Source: Bacteroides_D sp963546395 (GTDB lineage Bacteria > Bacteroidota > Bacteroidia > Bacteroidales > CAJPTX01). Taken from it: DNA of 64,000 nucleotides. Below the pieces are notes generated by a model. The model did not search any database. It saw only the letters and a program-made list of their open reading frames with translations, and had not been told where the DNA came from. The number at the start of each line of letters is the position of its first letter. Positions within the stretch are counted from its first letter, which is position 1. The translations under genes and the position numbers were made by a program. The DNA lies in assembly GCA_963546395.1 (NCBI GenBank), contig CAUUMS010000006.1, positions 36,316-100,315 of the forward strand, given 5' to 3'. Shown here piece after piece: positions 1-9,318 of this stretch.

Positions 1-3000
1 CAGGGTTCCCTTAGCCGTGGGATTCAGAATCAGATTCTTCTTATCCACCGCCGCGCAGCCCGCGATGTTTTTACCCGTGAGCACCACCTCGTAGGTGCCC
101 GCCGGCTTCGGGCTCACATTAAAGATCGCCTCATCGCTCGTCTCCAACACTGCGCTAGACGGCGGCATCTCCTTCAGCTCCCACTTGCGAGCCACTACCC
201 CCGTGTGGTTGCTCGAGATCTGCACGTGTTCGCCCTCGCACCGTTTCGGCGGATCCAGCACTATCGACACCTGTGGCGTGGGTAGCACTGTGTGCGAGAA
301 CGTGGCGCTATCCCGGCACACCTGGTTCTCATCCGAGATCACCAGCGTATGCGTCAGCGTCTTATTCTGATTCGTGAAGTTCTTAAACTCGTACTTCGCT
401 GGTGGTGGCGTAGGCGGTATAGCCCGCAGATTCGTCCCCACCTCGCGGCGCCCGTCGCCCAGCTTCCAAGTGAAGAGCCAGTTTGGCGAGTTCGGGTACG
501 AGGCACTATTCGGGTTAGCCTTCGTGGCCGCCGCAAAATTTGCCTCCACGGCGCACTCATCGATGGGCAACCCATCGTTCACGAATATCGCCGGCTTGAC
601 AATTGCCTTGTACACCCGCACCTCACGCTCCACCCAATCGCTTGAGCAGCCTCCGTTCCGGGCCGAGAACCGATACTTGTAGGTTGTAAAAAACGGCGGT
701 GGCGTTACTGCGGGCTCTGTCACATCCTCAAAGTGCGTCAGCGAGTCGCGCTGGCCCACCGTGCCATCGTGCCTATCGACCCAGGCCGGCGGCACAGCTG
801 TATTATCCCACATCTGCACCTTATAGTTCGTCGCCGAACTCAGGTTGCGCACCCGCAGCGGCACCTTGCCGCTCCCGCACAGGCGCGAGGGGCCACTCAC
901 CTGCGGATCGACCCGTGGCGACACTATCACCTCAATCTTCGCCTTAGGCGTTAGAGCGCACAGACCGTAAGCCGTCAACGTATAGGTCTTACTCTCCCGC
1001 GGACGGTACACCTGCTTCACTCCTGGCTCTTTAGGAGGGCTATTCGGCGGGGCGGGAGTAGGAATATCCCTCAAATAATCCGGCGGCTCCCAGAAGTACT
1101 GCAAGTTCGGGGCTGTGCTCGAGGGCTTGATGTACGTTCCCTCGCTCCCGCGGCACACGTAGATCTGGGATCCCGTCTTCTTCTCCCATTGCCAAACCCC
1201 AGTATGCGGATTCTGAGCCCATCCGTTACCCTCGGCCCCGACTGAAATCTCCTTAAAGTCCGAGAAGTAGCCGTAAAATGCATCCTTATCTGGGAATCCA
1301 TTGAGCACCGCCAGCTGGAATACATTCTTCGTGTTAATCAAGCGGTAGCTCTGCGCCTGCCCCCCTGCGAGCACTTTGAATGCATCGTAACCGCCGATAA
1401 CATCCGTGTCTATCTGGATCCACTTCCAGTTCGTGGCGAGGCCTCCAGCGGGGAAGGTCTTCCAGTTAGCAGGATTGTTCAGATAGTTCTGCACAGCCAC
1501 CAAAGCCGGATCCGTCACAGGTACAAAGCCCGTTGGTGAGCCCTGCTGGAGCTCAAACCCCCCGATCCCATTGATGTCCACGCCTGGTGGTAGACCCGGT
1601 GCAGTTGTATTTACCCACACTACCACGTTCAGGTAGAATGTGTACCTCTCAGCCTTAGACTTCGACCGGCTAAAGGCCACCGATGTGCTACCTATACACT
1701 TGTCAGCCCTGGGCAACGGCGGGATGATAGCCCCAGCCTTCTGCGAATAACTACTATTCTCGACCCCCGACATGTGGTAAACGACGATTTTCTTACCACC
1801 ATCGGCACGAACCGATACCCCCTGCGAACCATCGAGCGGCGAATTGAGCTGTACCGACCACTGCTGACCTGCATTTAGCGTGTGGCTACCATGATTCGAT
1901 ACGTGCACCGTAGTGTTATCCTCCGTAGCCACCACGTAAGCCCACTCATCCCACCAGGGGGCACTCGTCACCCCACGCACCAGCACGTGCTCCGAACCCA
2001 GTATTGATTCGTATCCCCCGCTCCCATCATCCTTCTTCAGCGGCACTAGCTGATCCACTACATAGTCAGGATTACCCGCATGACTCTTCGTACAGTCATC
2101 GCGCGTCAGCACCACCACTGGCTTATCAGCCTCCACATGCGCCCCGCATAACCTCGAATTCTCCGAACGCCCTGTCTGGTAGGCCATCGGCTGTCCACGT
2201 TGATCCTTATCGTGGTAGCCAAATGCTGGATTCTCGTGTTTCTCGTACGGTGTAATGATCGAACTCTCCCCCCGGTTAAGCCAAATCTCGTAGGTGCCCG
2301 CTGGCAAAAAGCGACCCCTGTGCCCTGCCGGCTGAGGAGCCAGCGTCGGGTTAGCCAACCAGATAGGGCGAGGAACTGTAATCTTGATCTTAGTATTGTC
2401 CGTGGTGGCTACAATGTTGAACGAGTGGTACGGCGGGCACCACATTCCCCAATAGCGGCTGTCAGAAGTCCACAGTGTATTCTGGAAGGGCACGTAGAAT
2501 TCCAGCCCCAACCCGTTCTCACCCTTCAGCGGAATCAGGTCCATGTTCCATCCATTCGCAATCTCGATGTACGAATTGATGGGCTGGTTCGAATACATAT
2601 GCACGCCCTTCTTCGTGCGGTTGATGTACGGCTTGGCCACCGTCATGTTGCTCTCACTCCATGCGAGCACATTCTCTATGAAGGTGGCTCGCTCCGCCGT
2701 GGTAGACGGATTAGAGAACAGATCTTTCCCAGCGGAACCAGATCCATCACTGAATGGATGGTAGAACAGGTGGTTCGTGCCCGTAGAAATCAGTGATAGC
2801 GAGTTCGCCACAGCCCCCGTCCCTGTGGAAGACGTGTTACCCGGCGCAGTAAGCGGGATGCGCACCTTCTGGCTCGGCGGCACTGTAAACTGTTGCGATT
2901 TGAACCCTGCCTCCGCCGGCAGCTCCAGATTCACTGTGGCTGGCGTGGTATTACTCGTATTGGTAACGTGGAGGTAGACCCTAAACTCGTTGGTACTTGA

Positions 3001-3168
3001 CACGTGCCCACGATTCACCTCGGGGATGTCAAACCAGAAATCTTTCCCCGTCTGAGCATATCCGGCCCCGCCCCACAGCAAAGGCAAGGCCAGTAGGCAA
3101 GCCCACAGCAGCTTTCCTACCCGGCGTGTCAACGCCCTGTGCAACCCACCCACAATAGCATCTTTCAT
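1..3168 (-). CDS. Large secreted surface protein, IgGFc-binding-like N-terminus plus PKD-like domains (3' end beyond window)
   Basis: The frame is open from an ATG at 3168 to the left edge, giving 1,056 codons with no stop. The N-terminus reads MKDAIVGGLHRALTRR followed by a hydrophobic stretch ending GGAGYAQ, a signal peptide. The mature protein begins TGKDFWFDIPEVNRGH, and the first ~500 residues resemble the IgGFc-binding N-terminal domain found in many Bacteroidota surface proteins. The distal part (from about residue 740) has Ig/PKD-like repeats, including a WKLGDGR segment typical of PKD folds and paired cysteines. In this phylum such proteins usually end in a T9SS sorting domain, but the C-terminus is not in the window. 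A secreted protein gene lies 164 bases upstream on the same strand. Family is likely; the ligand is unknown. Confidence 0.8.
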   Translation of the reverse strand, partial: MKDAIVGGLHRALTRRVGKLLWACLLALPLLWGGAGYAQTGKDFWFDIPEVNRGHVSSTNEFRVYLHVTNTSNTTPATVNLELPAEAGFKSQQFTVPPSQKVRIPLTAPGNTSSTGTGAVANSLSLISTGTNHLFYHPFSDGSGSAGKDLFSNPSTTAERATFIENVLAWSESNMTVAKPYINRTKKGVHMYSNQPINSYIEIANGWNMDLIPLKGENGLGLEFYVPFQNTLWTSDSRYWGMWCPPYHSFNIVATTDNTKIKITVPRPIWLANPTLAPQPAGHRGRFLPAGTYEIWLNRGESSIITPYEKHENPAFGYHDKDQRGQPMAYQTGRSENSRLCGAHVEADKPVVVLTRDDCTKSHAGNPDYVVDQLVPLKKDDGSGGYESILGSEHVLVRGVTSAPWWDEWAYVVATEDNTTVHVSNHGSHTLNAGQQWSVQLNSPLDGSQGVSVRADGGKKIVVYHMSGVENSSYSQKAGAIIPPLPRADKCIGSTSVAFSRSKSKAERYTFYLNVVVWVNTTAPGLPPGVDINGIGGFELQQGSPTGFVPVTDPALVAVQNYLNNPANWKTFPAGGLATNWKWIQIDTDVIGGYDAFKVLAGGQAQSYRLINTKNVFQLAVLNGFPDKDAFYGYFSDFKEISVGAEGNGWAQNPHTGVWQWEKKTGSQIYVCRGSEGTYIKPSSTAPNLQYFWEPPDYLRDIPTPAPPNSPPKEPGVKQVYRPRESKTYTLTAYGLCALTPKAKIEVIVSPRVDPQVSGPSRLCGSGKVPLRVRNLSSATNYKVQMWDNTAVPPAWVDRHDGTVGQRDSLTHFEDVTEPAVTPPPFFTTYKYRFSARNGGCSSDWVEREVRVYKAIVKPAIFVNDGLPIDECAVEANFAAATKANPNSASYPNSPNWLFTWKLGDGRREVGTNLRAIPPTPPPAKYEFKNFTNQNKTLTHTLVISDENQVCRDSATFSHTVLPTPQVSIVLDPPKRCEGEHVQISSNHTGVVARKWELKEMPPSSAVLETSDEAIFNVSPKPAGTYEVVLTGKNIAGCAAVDKKNLILNPTAKGTL

Positions 3169-3332
3169 AGCCGTATCACCTCTCGTCATTGTCAACTCTC
3201 CTCGGCACTTCTTGCTCGTCTCACCCTATGCGCAACATGGGGACGCTGTGTCCCCATTTGTCTCTCATCACCCATACACCCCATGCGCAGCCAGGCAGCC
3301 CCCGCCTCAGCAGGGTGCTCCCAGCCCGCAGG

Positions 3333-4184
3333 CTACCTATTCCCAATCCGCTTAAAGTCCTTCCGTAGGAACCCGTCCCCGTTGCTCTTGGTCATGGTGT
3401 GGTAGTCGAAGTAGTAGATCCTATCATCCCCTGCCCCCACCAGCACCTTATATATGCGAGCCTGCATGCGGGTACCCTCTGGCCCCACCTTGTGCAGGAA
3501 CACCACGTTCTGATTCTTCTCCGCTATCGCCTGCTCTATCTCATCCTCGCTCACAATGCGCACCACCCCCTTGTAGCTCTCGCGAATCTTGCTCGCCGAG
3601 CGAATGTCGGGCGCCAGGTCACGCTCCACCACCCAGATCTCACGCCCCCCGAGGTCGGCAATGTTCTTGTTGTAGTGCTCAAACGGGTTATTCGATATCA
3701 GGTTTGGCTGCTCATGCAGCAGGCGAATGTGGTTCTGCGCAAAGCGCACGAACGATGTCAGCTTGTAGGCCCAGCTCGTCTGATCCACCGGCTCGTAGCC
3801 TAGCGGTATGCTGCACACGTCGGGCATATCGCCCGCCTTCTGCGTTCCAGCCCCCAAGGCCACCACCATGAAGTTGTAGAACGACTTCACCTTATCCTCG
3901 GGGAAGCGCACCTTCATGCGCACCAGGAACGACTTATCCGCATCGCCCCGCATCTGCTCAAACTCCGTGTCGTTGATGAACTTGTAGGGCGTAATTGTCC
4001 AGCTCTGCTGCACAGCATCCCGAATCTTCATGTTCCACTCCGACATCGGGTTGTTGTCCAGCACCACGTACGTAGTCGTCTTCAGGAAGCGGTCTATATC
4101 CTCCTTGCGCGTAATGGGCCCGGCACTCACCAGCTCTGGCAGCACCATGCCCATCATCAGCAGCACTAGCAGCAAACGTCTCAT
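3333..4184 (-). CDS. Conserved secreted protein of unknown function
   Basis: About 283 residues. I prefer the start MRRLLLVLLMMGMVLPE over an ATG four codons upstream (4196), because it gives a compact signal peptide cleaved near VSAG. The mature protein is soluble-looking and charged, with no cysteine cluster, lipobox or membrane segment. It contains aromatic-rich stretches (YNFMVVALGAG, IYYFDYHTMTKSNGDG) that look like a folded periplasmic or surface domain. I do not recognise the family. It lies 164 bases upstream of the large surface protein on the same strand, so the two may be co-expressed. Confidence 0.75.
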   Translation of the reverse strand: MRRLLLVLLMMGMVLPELVSAGPITRKEDIDRFLKTTTYVVLDNNPMSEWNMKIRDAVQQSWTITPYKFINDTEFEQMRGDADKSFLVRMKVRFPEDKVKSFYNFMVVALGAGTQKAGDMPDVCSIPLGYEPVDQTSWAYKLTSFVRFAQNHIRLLHEQPNLISNNPFEHYNKNIADLGGREIWVVERDLAPDIRSASKIRESYKGVVRIVSEDEIEQAIAEKNQNVVFLHKVGPEGTRMQARIYKVLVGAGDDRIYYFDYHTMTKSNGDGFLRKDFKRIGNR

Positions 4185-4570
4185 ACAGCCTACCATTTCA
4201 CGCCACCCCCGTGGGTACCTACCTATGCCCTCACACCAGAGGGCATTCTCGGGGGTTCAAATTCAACGAACAACAGCCCGCGAAGGTTGCATTTCCTGCG
4301 TAGCCAATTGCACCCCGCGGTGGGCTCCCCGTACCCTGCCGCGGGAGAGATCCCATGGCATTCGTATGCCCATAAACACCGCGTGCAGCCAGGGCATAAC
4401 ACCCCTCTGCGCTGCCATCGAGAAGGGCTCAACACGAAGTTTTGCACCCCTTCCCACCATCCCGGAATTCGTCATGCTCGCAGGCCAAAAGGCGCACTTC
4501 ACCTCCCGAAATGCGCCGCTGGTAAAAAGAAGCTGCATAGCCCCACAGTCCATCACAAAATCAATACTCG
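4185..4570. other. Non-coding stretch between two minus-strand genes
   Basis: About 386 bases separate the P-type ATPase stop from the secreted-protein start. I see no convincing gene. A 7-bp hairpin (TGCCCTC at 4226-4232 with GAGGGCA at 4239-4245) is the only clear structure. It lacks a T-run on either strand, so I do not call it a terminator. No TAnnTTTG box is evident for the downstream gene. Confidence 0.5.
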
Positions 4571-7324
4571 CTACGCAGCCACCGAGCGTTTTCGCCAGCG
4601 GCTGAAGAGCCGTCCCAGCTCGCCCACCCACAGCACAAGGCTCGTCAGCAGCACAATGAGCAGCTGGTCATCCCAGTGCAGGGGCACCACGTTGAACATG
4701 GCCCCGCCAAAGTTCATCATCAGCAGCTGGCCCAGCGTAATCACCCCCACCACCATCAGGAATCGGCGGGCATGCCGCACCCCATGGAGGGCCGAATGCA
4801 TCGTCCCCAGGGCTCGGGCGTTGAACAGGTTCCACACCTGCATGAAGACGAACAGGGAGAAGAAAACCGACAGCTCGTACACCCCAATCCTTGCAATGGC
4901 AGCCCCCGTGTGCGCGGCGGCCGCATCGTAGAGCTCATGCATAAGGGCACGCTCCTCACTAGCAAGGCGAGCCAGGCCGAGCAACACCCCGAAGAGCAGC
5001 ACCACGAATACCAGGCCCACCCCCACAATGCGGTTGCGCATGCTCGGGGTGATGATGAACTCACCAGGCTCCCGCGGCTTGCGCTTCATCACGCTCGGGT
5101 CTGGAGGCAACGAGGCGAGTGCAAGGGCCGCAAAAGTGTCCATGATGAGGTTGATCCACAGCATCTGCGTAATCGTCAGCGGCGATCCCTGGCCCGTGAA
5201 TGCACCAATGAGCACCACCAGGCAGGCCGAGACATTGATGGTGAGCTGGAAGACGATGAAACGCTGGATGTTCTGGTAGAGCGACCGTCCCCACATCACC
5301 GCCCTGCCGATGGAGACGAACGAATTGTCGAGAATGGTAATATCGCTAGCCTCCTTGGCCACCGCCGTGCCATCGCCCATGGAGAGGCCCACGTGTGCGG
5401 CGCGTAGGGCCGGGGCATCATTGGTGCCATCGCCCGTCACAGCCACCACCTCACCCTGCGACTGCAACAGGGCCGTGAGCCGAGCCTTGTCCATGGGTCG
5501 GGCCCTGTACATAATGCGGAGGTTGGGCAGTCGCGGCAGCAACTCCTCATCGCACATCGCCTCGAACTCCGCCCCGCTCATGGCTGCATCATCCCCACAC
5601 GTCTCATCCCAGAGCCCTATCTGGCGGGCAATCTCACGGGTTGTCAGCAGCGTGTCACCCGTCACAATCTTCACCTGTATCCCCGCATCGCGACACTCAC
5701 GTATGGCCTGCGGCACATCGGCACGCACCGGGTCGTTTATCACCACCAGGGCGAGCAAGCACAGCGGCTGCTCGGTAACCACTCCCTCCCGGAACGGCTC
5801 CGTGCCCTTCGGCACATTGCAGGCCGCCAGGGCCAGGGTGCGCATCCCCTGCGCCTGGTACTCCTCCAGGCGAGCCCGCAGCGGCTCCCACAGCTCGGCC
5901 ATAGGCCGAGGGCTCCCGTCGGACATCGAGGCGAAGGGGCACAGGGGTACCACAATCTCCGGGGCCCCCTTTATCAGCAGGCGCATAGCATCGCACTCGG
6001 CTCCGTGCAGGAGCGTACCCATGTACTTACGCTCGGTGGAGAAGGTGAGCTGCTCTGCCACCGTGCACCCATCGCGCAGCGGGAGGTACTCCACCCCATG
6101 GCTGCGTAGCCACAGCAGCAGGGCCCCCTCGGTGGGGTTGCCCAGCACCGTCACTCGCCCCGCATCATTGGCCTCCAGGTGGGCCGTGCCATTGCACGCC
6201 ATGCTCTCGGCTATGGGCCCGAACATGGCACTCGAGGGCGTTAGCTCAGCCCCGTCGCACAGCAGCACATCGGCCACCCGCATCTGGTTCTGCGTCAGCG
6301 TCCCCGTCTTGTCCGTGCATATCACGGTGGTAGCCCCCATCGTCTCACAGGCATGCATGCGGCGCACCAGGTTGTTCGTCGCCATCATGCTACGCATGCT
6401 GTAGGCCAGGCTCAGCGAGATGCTCATCGGTAGCCCCTCGGGCACCGCCACCACCAGCAGCGTCACCGCCAGCATCAGCGTGTTGAGGAGGTAGGAGCCA
6501 AACTCGAACCACTCGAACACCGTCCCGTGTGCATGGAAGAAGCTCCAGAGCCGCCCCAGCACCACCAGCACCGCCAGCACGTAGCCCACCTTTGAGATCA
6601 TGTGCGCCAATCGCCGCAGCTGCCGATTGAGCGGTGTCTCCACATCATCCTCTATCTGGATGCCGCGGAACACGCGCCCCGCCTCGCTTGCGTCGCCCAC
6701 CGCCGTGATGCGCATCGTGCCGTGCCCATCTATCACCACGCTGCCGCGGTAGAGGCAGTTCGAGGGGTAGGTGGCCTCCGGATCAGCCTGGGCCGGATCG
6801 GCACTCTTCACCGCCATCGGCTCCCCGGTGAGTGAGGACTCATTCACTTGCAGCGACACAGCCTCCAGCAGCTGCCCATCCGCAGGCACCTCCTCGCCCG
6901 TGTCCAACAGCACCACATCGCCCACCACCAGCTCCTGCTTGGGCACCTCGTGCAGGTGACCCTCGCGCAGGCACTTGTAGCACACCTCGTCATTCACCTG
7001 GTTCAGGAGGTTGAACTCCCGGTCGGCCTTCTGCTCGAAGAAGAACGAGATACCCGTGGCCAGCAGCACCGCGCAGAGGATGCCCAGGGGCTCGAAGAAG
7101 GTGACACCACCCTCGCCCAGGTGCGCGTAACCATAATAGGAGACACCGAAGGAGAACAGCAGGGCCACGAGCAGAATCAGGATCATCGGATCCCGGAACT
7201 TCTGCACGTACAACCGCCATGGTGGCGTGCGGCGCACTGGCGTGAGAACGTTTGCCCCGTGTACCCGGCGGCTCTCTAGCACCTCCTGCGCCGAGAGTCC
7301 CTGCGCCTGGCCATGCATGGTCAT
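4571..7324 (-). CDS. Calcium-translocating P-type ATPase (P2B/PMCA-like)
   Basis: A 917-residue cation pump of the inner membrane that uses ATP to export Ca2+ or a similar divalent cation. The order is an N-terminal cation-ATPase domain, a hydrophobic pair, the actuator domain with the TGEP dephosphorylation loop, and the intramembrane motif PEGLP at residues 295-299, typical of Ca2+ pumps. The phosphorylated aspartate is D338 in DKTGTLT. The nucleotide-binding domain, the hinge GDGTNDAPAL and a C-terminal block of about six membrane segments follow. Length and motifs are those of the PMCA-type family in anaerobic bacteria. It is a single gene, with 227 bases to the MFS gene upstream. Metal specificity is inferred from family only. 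Confidence 0.9.
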   Translation of the reverse strand: MTMHGQAQGLSAQEVLESRRVHGANVLTPVRRTPPWRLYVQKFRDPMILILLVALLFSFGVSYYGYAHLGEGGVTFFEPLGILCAVLLATGISFFFEQKADREFNLLNQVNDEVCYKCLREGHLHEVPKQELVVGDVVLLDTGEEVPADGQLLEAVSLQVNESSLTGEPMAVKSADPAQADPEATYPSNCLYRGSVVIDGHGTMRITAVGDASEAGRVFRGIQIEDDVETPLNRQLRRLAHMISKVGYVLAVLVVLGRLWSFFHAHGTVFEWFEFGSYLLNTLMLAVTLLVVAVPEGLPMSISLSLAYSMRSMMATNNLVRRMHACETMGATTVICTDKTGTLTQNQMRVADVLLCDGAELTPSSAMFGPIAESMACNGTAHLEANDAGRVTVLGNPTEGALLLWLRSHGVEYLPLRDGCTVAEQLTFSTERKYMGTLLHGAECDAMRLLIKGAPEIVVPLCPFASMSDGSPRPMAELWEPLRARLEEYQAQGMRTLALAACNVPKGTEPFREGVVTEQPLCLLALVVINDPVRADVPQAIRECRDAGIQVKIVTGDTLLTTREIARQIGLWDETCGDDAAMSGAEFEAMCDEELLPRLPNLRIMYRARPMDKARLTALLQSQGEVVAVTGDGTNDAPALRAAHVGLSMGDGTAVAKEASDITILDNSFVSIGRAVMWGRSLYQNIQRFIVFQLTINVSACLVVLIGAFTGQGSPLTITQMLWINLIMDTFAALALASLPPDPSVMKRKPREPGEFIITPSMRNRIVGVGLVFVVLLFGVLLGLARLASEERALMHELYDAAAAHTGAAIARIGVYELSVFFSLFVFMQVWNLFNARALGTMHSALHGVRHARRFLMVVGVITLGQLLMMNFGGAMFNVVPLHWDDQLLIVLLTSLVLWVGELGRLFSRWRKRSVAA

Positions 7325-7488
7325 ATGGCTAACACCCGTTAGAAGCTAAACTGTAGTCTACCGCCGGCCTTCCACCCCGGGGTGGTATGCCGAACACCTG
7401 TACAACGTATTCCGCTAGAAGTGGTTGCAGAGCTGCGCCCCTGGCTAATACACCGGATGGAACACCCACTCACCTCGACGCATTGACG

Positions 7489-7523
7489 AAAAGGGCCCGC
7501 CCCGGAACCAGACCACCGGGGCG
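7489..7523 (-). terminator. Rho-independent terminator of the MFS gene
   Basis: Inverted repeat CGCCCCGG (7498-7505) with CCGGGGCG (7516-7523), an 8-bp GC stem with a 10-base loop. On the minus strand it is followed by a short T-run (complement of 7489-7492). It lies about 30 bases after the MFS stop. Confidence 0.75.
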
Positions 7524-7551
7524 AGCCACCATGTGCGCCTGAGCGCAGACG

Positions 7552-8934
7552 CTACTTCTTGTTGGGGAGCTCCAGTCCGTACTGGTGGCGCCCATCGAGC
7601 CACTTGAGCGTAAGACTCAAGAAGATGGCTACCACCCCGAAGCACGAGAAGAGGAGCATGGCCCACGTGTAGTTCAGATCCACCGAGCTAGTGCCCACAG
7701 GATTCGTGGAGTCGAGCACCCGGCCGATGAGGATGGGGGTGAGGAAGAGGCCGATGTTCTGCACCCAGAAGATCAGCGCGTAGGCCGTGCCCAGGTAGCT
7801 GCTCGGCACAATCTTCGGCACCGATGGCCACAGCGAGGCCGGCACTAGCGAGAAGGAGATGCCCAGTAGCACGATGGTACCCAGGGCTATCGGCACATTC
7901 AGCGGCACGAAAGCAAAAATCAGGTGGCACATCACCATCACCGCGGCCCCGATGCTCAGCATGGTAGCCCCCTTACCCCTCGTGTCCAGGAAGTAGCCCA
8001 GGAAGGGCGTGATGGCGGCCGCCCCGATAGGGAACCAGAAGAAGATGGCCCCCGCCTCGCTCTCGGTCATGCCCAGGTTGCACTGTAGCATGTTGGTAGC
8101 GTAACGCTGGAAAGGGATGATGGCCGAGTAGTAGAGCACGCACAGCAGGGCGATGAGCATGAACGGTGCGCTCTTGAGCAGCTTGCCCAGATCGCTAACG
8201 CGGAACGGATCCTCCGCCTCATTCAGCGAGCCAGCCGTCTGCTTGTCGAGCTTGGCATCCATGAAGACGTAGACGATGAAGCAGATCATCCCCACGCAGA
8301 GCAGCGCGAGGCTAAAGGCGATGGGGCCCGAAATGGCATAATCGGGGTAGTGCGTCTTGATGAACGGCGCCACCAGGAAGGCACTCGCCCCCCCCAGACG
8401 GGCCACCCCCATCTCCACCCCCATAGCCAGGGCCATCTCCTTACCCTTGAACCACTTCGCAATGGCCTTAGACACCGTGATACCCGCCATCTCGCAGCCG
8501 CAGCCAAAGAGCATGAAGCCGATCCCGGCCAGCTTAGCATTGGCGGGGAACGATGTCCACCATGAGCTCAACCACTGATGCAGGCCCGAGCCTGGGAACG
8601 CCTCCGACATGGCATAGAGCTTAATGGCCGCCCCAATCACCATCAGCGATCCGGCGAAGAGGGCCGAGAAGCGGATCCCCATCTTATCGAGGATGATACC
8701 CGCGAAGATCAGGAAGAAGACGAAGACGTTCAGGAAGAACTCCGCGCTCGCATACAGGCCGAAGGTGGTGGAGTCCCACCCGTGCATGGCCGTGAGCGTC
8801 TCCTTGAGCGGGGAGAGGATATCCACGAACAGATACCCGAAAAACATCATCGATGCCAGCAGGATGAGTGCTGTCCACCGGGCCCCTGCGGAGTCGCGCA
8901 GGAGCTGACGCGTGCTTTTTACTACCTCAGTCAT
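7552..8934 (-). CDS. MFS transporter
   Basis: A 460-residue integral membrane protein with about 12 hydrophobic segments in two halves joined by a charged loop (MDAKLDKQTAGSLNEAEDPF). This is the layout of the major facilitator superfamily. The cytoplasmic loop DKMGIR after the second segment and the matching DTRGKG in the second half fit MFS motif A. Closely similar uncharacterised MFS proteins are widespread in Bacteroidales. The substrate cannot be read from the sequence. The coding strand holds a run of eight G (8388-8395) in an uninterrupted frame. The gene stands alone, with its own terminator downstream and tRNA-Phe upstream. Confidence 0.88.
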   Translation of the reverse strand: MTEVVKSTRQLLRDSAGARWTALILLASMMFFGYLFVDILSPLKETLTAMHGWDSTTFGLYASAEFFLNVFVFFLIFAGIILDKMGIRFSALFAGSLMVIGAAIKLYAMSEAFPGSGLHQWLSSWWTSFPANAKLAGIGFMLFGCGCEMAGITVSKAIAKWFKGKEMALAMGVEMGVARLGGASAFLVAPFIKTHYPDYAISGPIAFSLALLCVGMICFIVYVFMDAKLDKQTAGSLNEAEDPFRVSDLGKLLKSAPFMLIALLCVLYYSAIIPFQRYATNMLQCNLGMTESEAGAIFFWFPIGAAAITPFLGYFLDTRGKGATMLSIGAAVMVMCHLIFAFVPLNVPIALGTIVLLGISFSLVPASLWPSVPKIVPSSYLGTAYALIFWVQNIGLFLTPILIGRVLDSTNPVGTSSVDLNYTWAMLLFSCFGVVAIFLSLTLKWLDGRHQYGLELPNKK

Positions 8935-9127
8935 ACGGGGTCTAAGTGATTGTTAGTTATCGCTCGGGCCCGTACGGGCGCAAAGCGACGGCTAAGGTAC
9001 GGCAAATTTTGCACCCCACCGCAGCCTAAGTCGCCAACGGGGGCCCGCGACCCCAGCGAGAGGCTCACCTGCATGCGCCCCGGGCAATGGTGACACCCGA
9101 GGCAGGGGGGGCATACTGCTATGACAC

Positions 9128-9161
9128 AAAAAGGGCTGCGCCGCTTAACGCGACGCAGCCC
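9128..9161 (-). terminator. Terminator after tRNA-Phe
   Basis: Stem GGGCTGCG (9133-9140) with CGCAGCCC (9154-9161), plus an inner CGC/GCG pair. On the minus strand it is followed directly by TTTTT. It lies 21 bases past the 3' end of the tRNA. Confidence 0.85.
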
Positions 9162-9181
9162 AACGTACAATGAAACGACTG

Positions 9182-9254
9182 TGGTGCCACCGGGAATCGA
9201 ACCAGGGACACAAGGATTTTCAGTCCTTTGCTCTACCAACTGAGCTATGGCACC
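9182..9254 (-). tRNA. tRNA-Phe (anticodon GAA)
   Basis: A 73-base cloverleaf on the minus strand. The acceptor GGTGCCA pairs with TGGCACC, the D arm holds GCTC and GAGC, the anticodon loop is CTGAAAA on an AAGGA/TCCTT stem, and the T loop is TTCGATT. The T stem has one T-C mismatch (CCTGG with CCCGG). The CCA tail is not encoded: the bases after discriminator A are CAG. Confidence 0.95.
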
Positions 9255-9266
9255 CCTAACACAGCG

Positions 9267-9296
9267 CGAAGGTAATCACTTTTGGGAAAATGCAAA
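9267..9296 (-). promoter_or_regulatory. Probable tRNA-Phe promoter
   Basis: On the minus strand TACCTTCG (9267-9274) is one base off the -7 consensus TAnnTTTG. A TTTG (9293-9296) lies 18 bases upstream. The predicted start is just ahead of the tRNA 5' end. Confidence 0.5.
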
Positions 9297-9318
9297 ACAT
9301 CGGGGCATAGTTCGCCCC
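9290..9318 (-). terminator. Weak terminator after the helicase gene
   Basis: GGGGC (9302-9306) pairs with GCCCC (9314-9318) immediately after the helicase stop codon. A T-rich but interrupted tail follows on the minus strand. Confidence 0.4.

Noticed and set aside
7498..7523. Inverted repeat after the MFS gene as an operator
   Set aside because: Its position just after a stop and the T-run on the minus strand fit a terminator better.
8388..8395. Run of eight C (G8 on the coding strand) in the MFS gene as a phase-variation tract
   Set aside because: The frame is intact through it and the residues (LGGA) are ordinary; runs of eight occur by chance in this GC-rich sequence. The same applies to 28623-28630.
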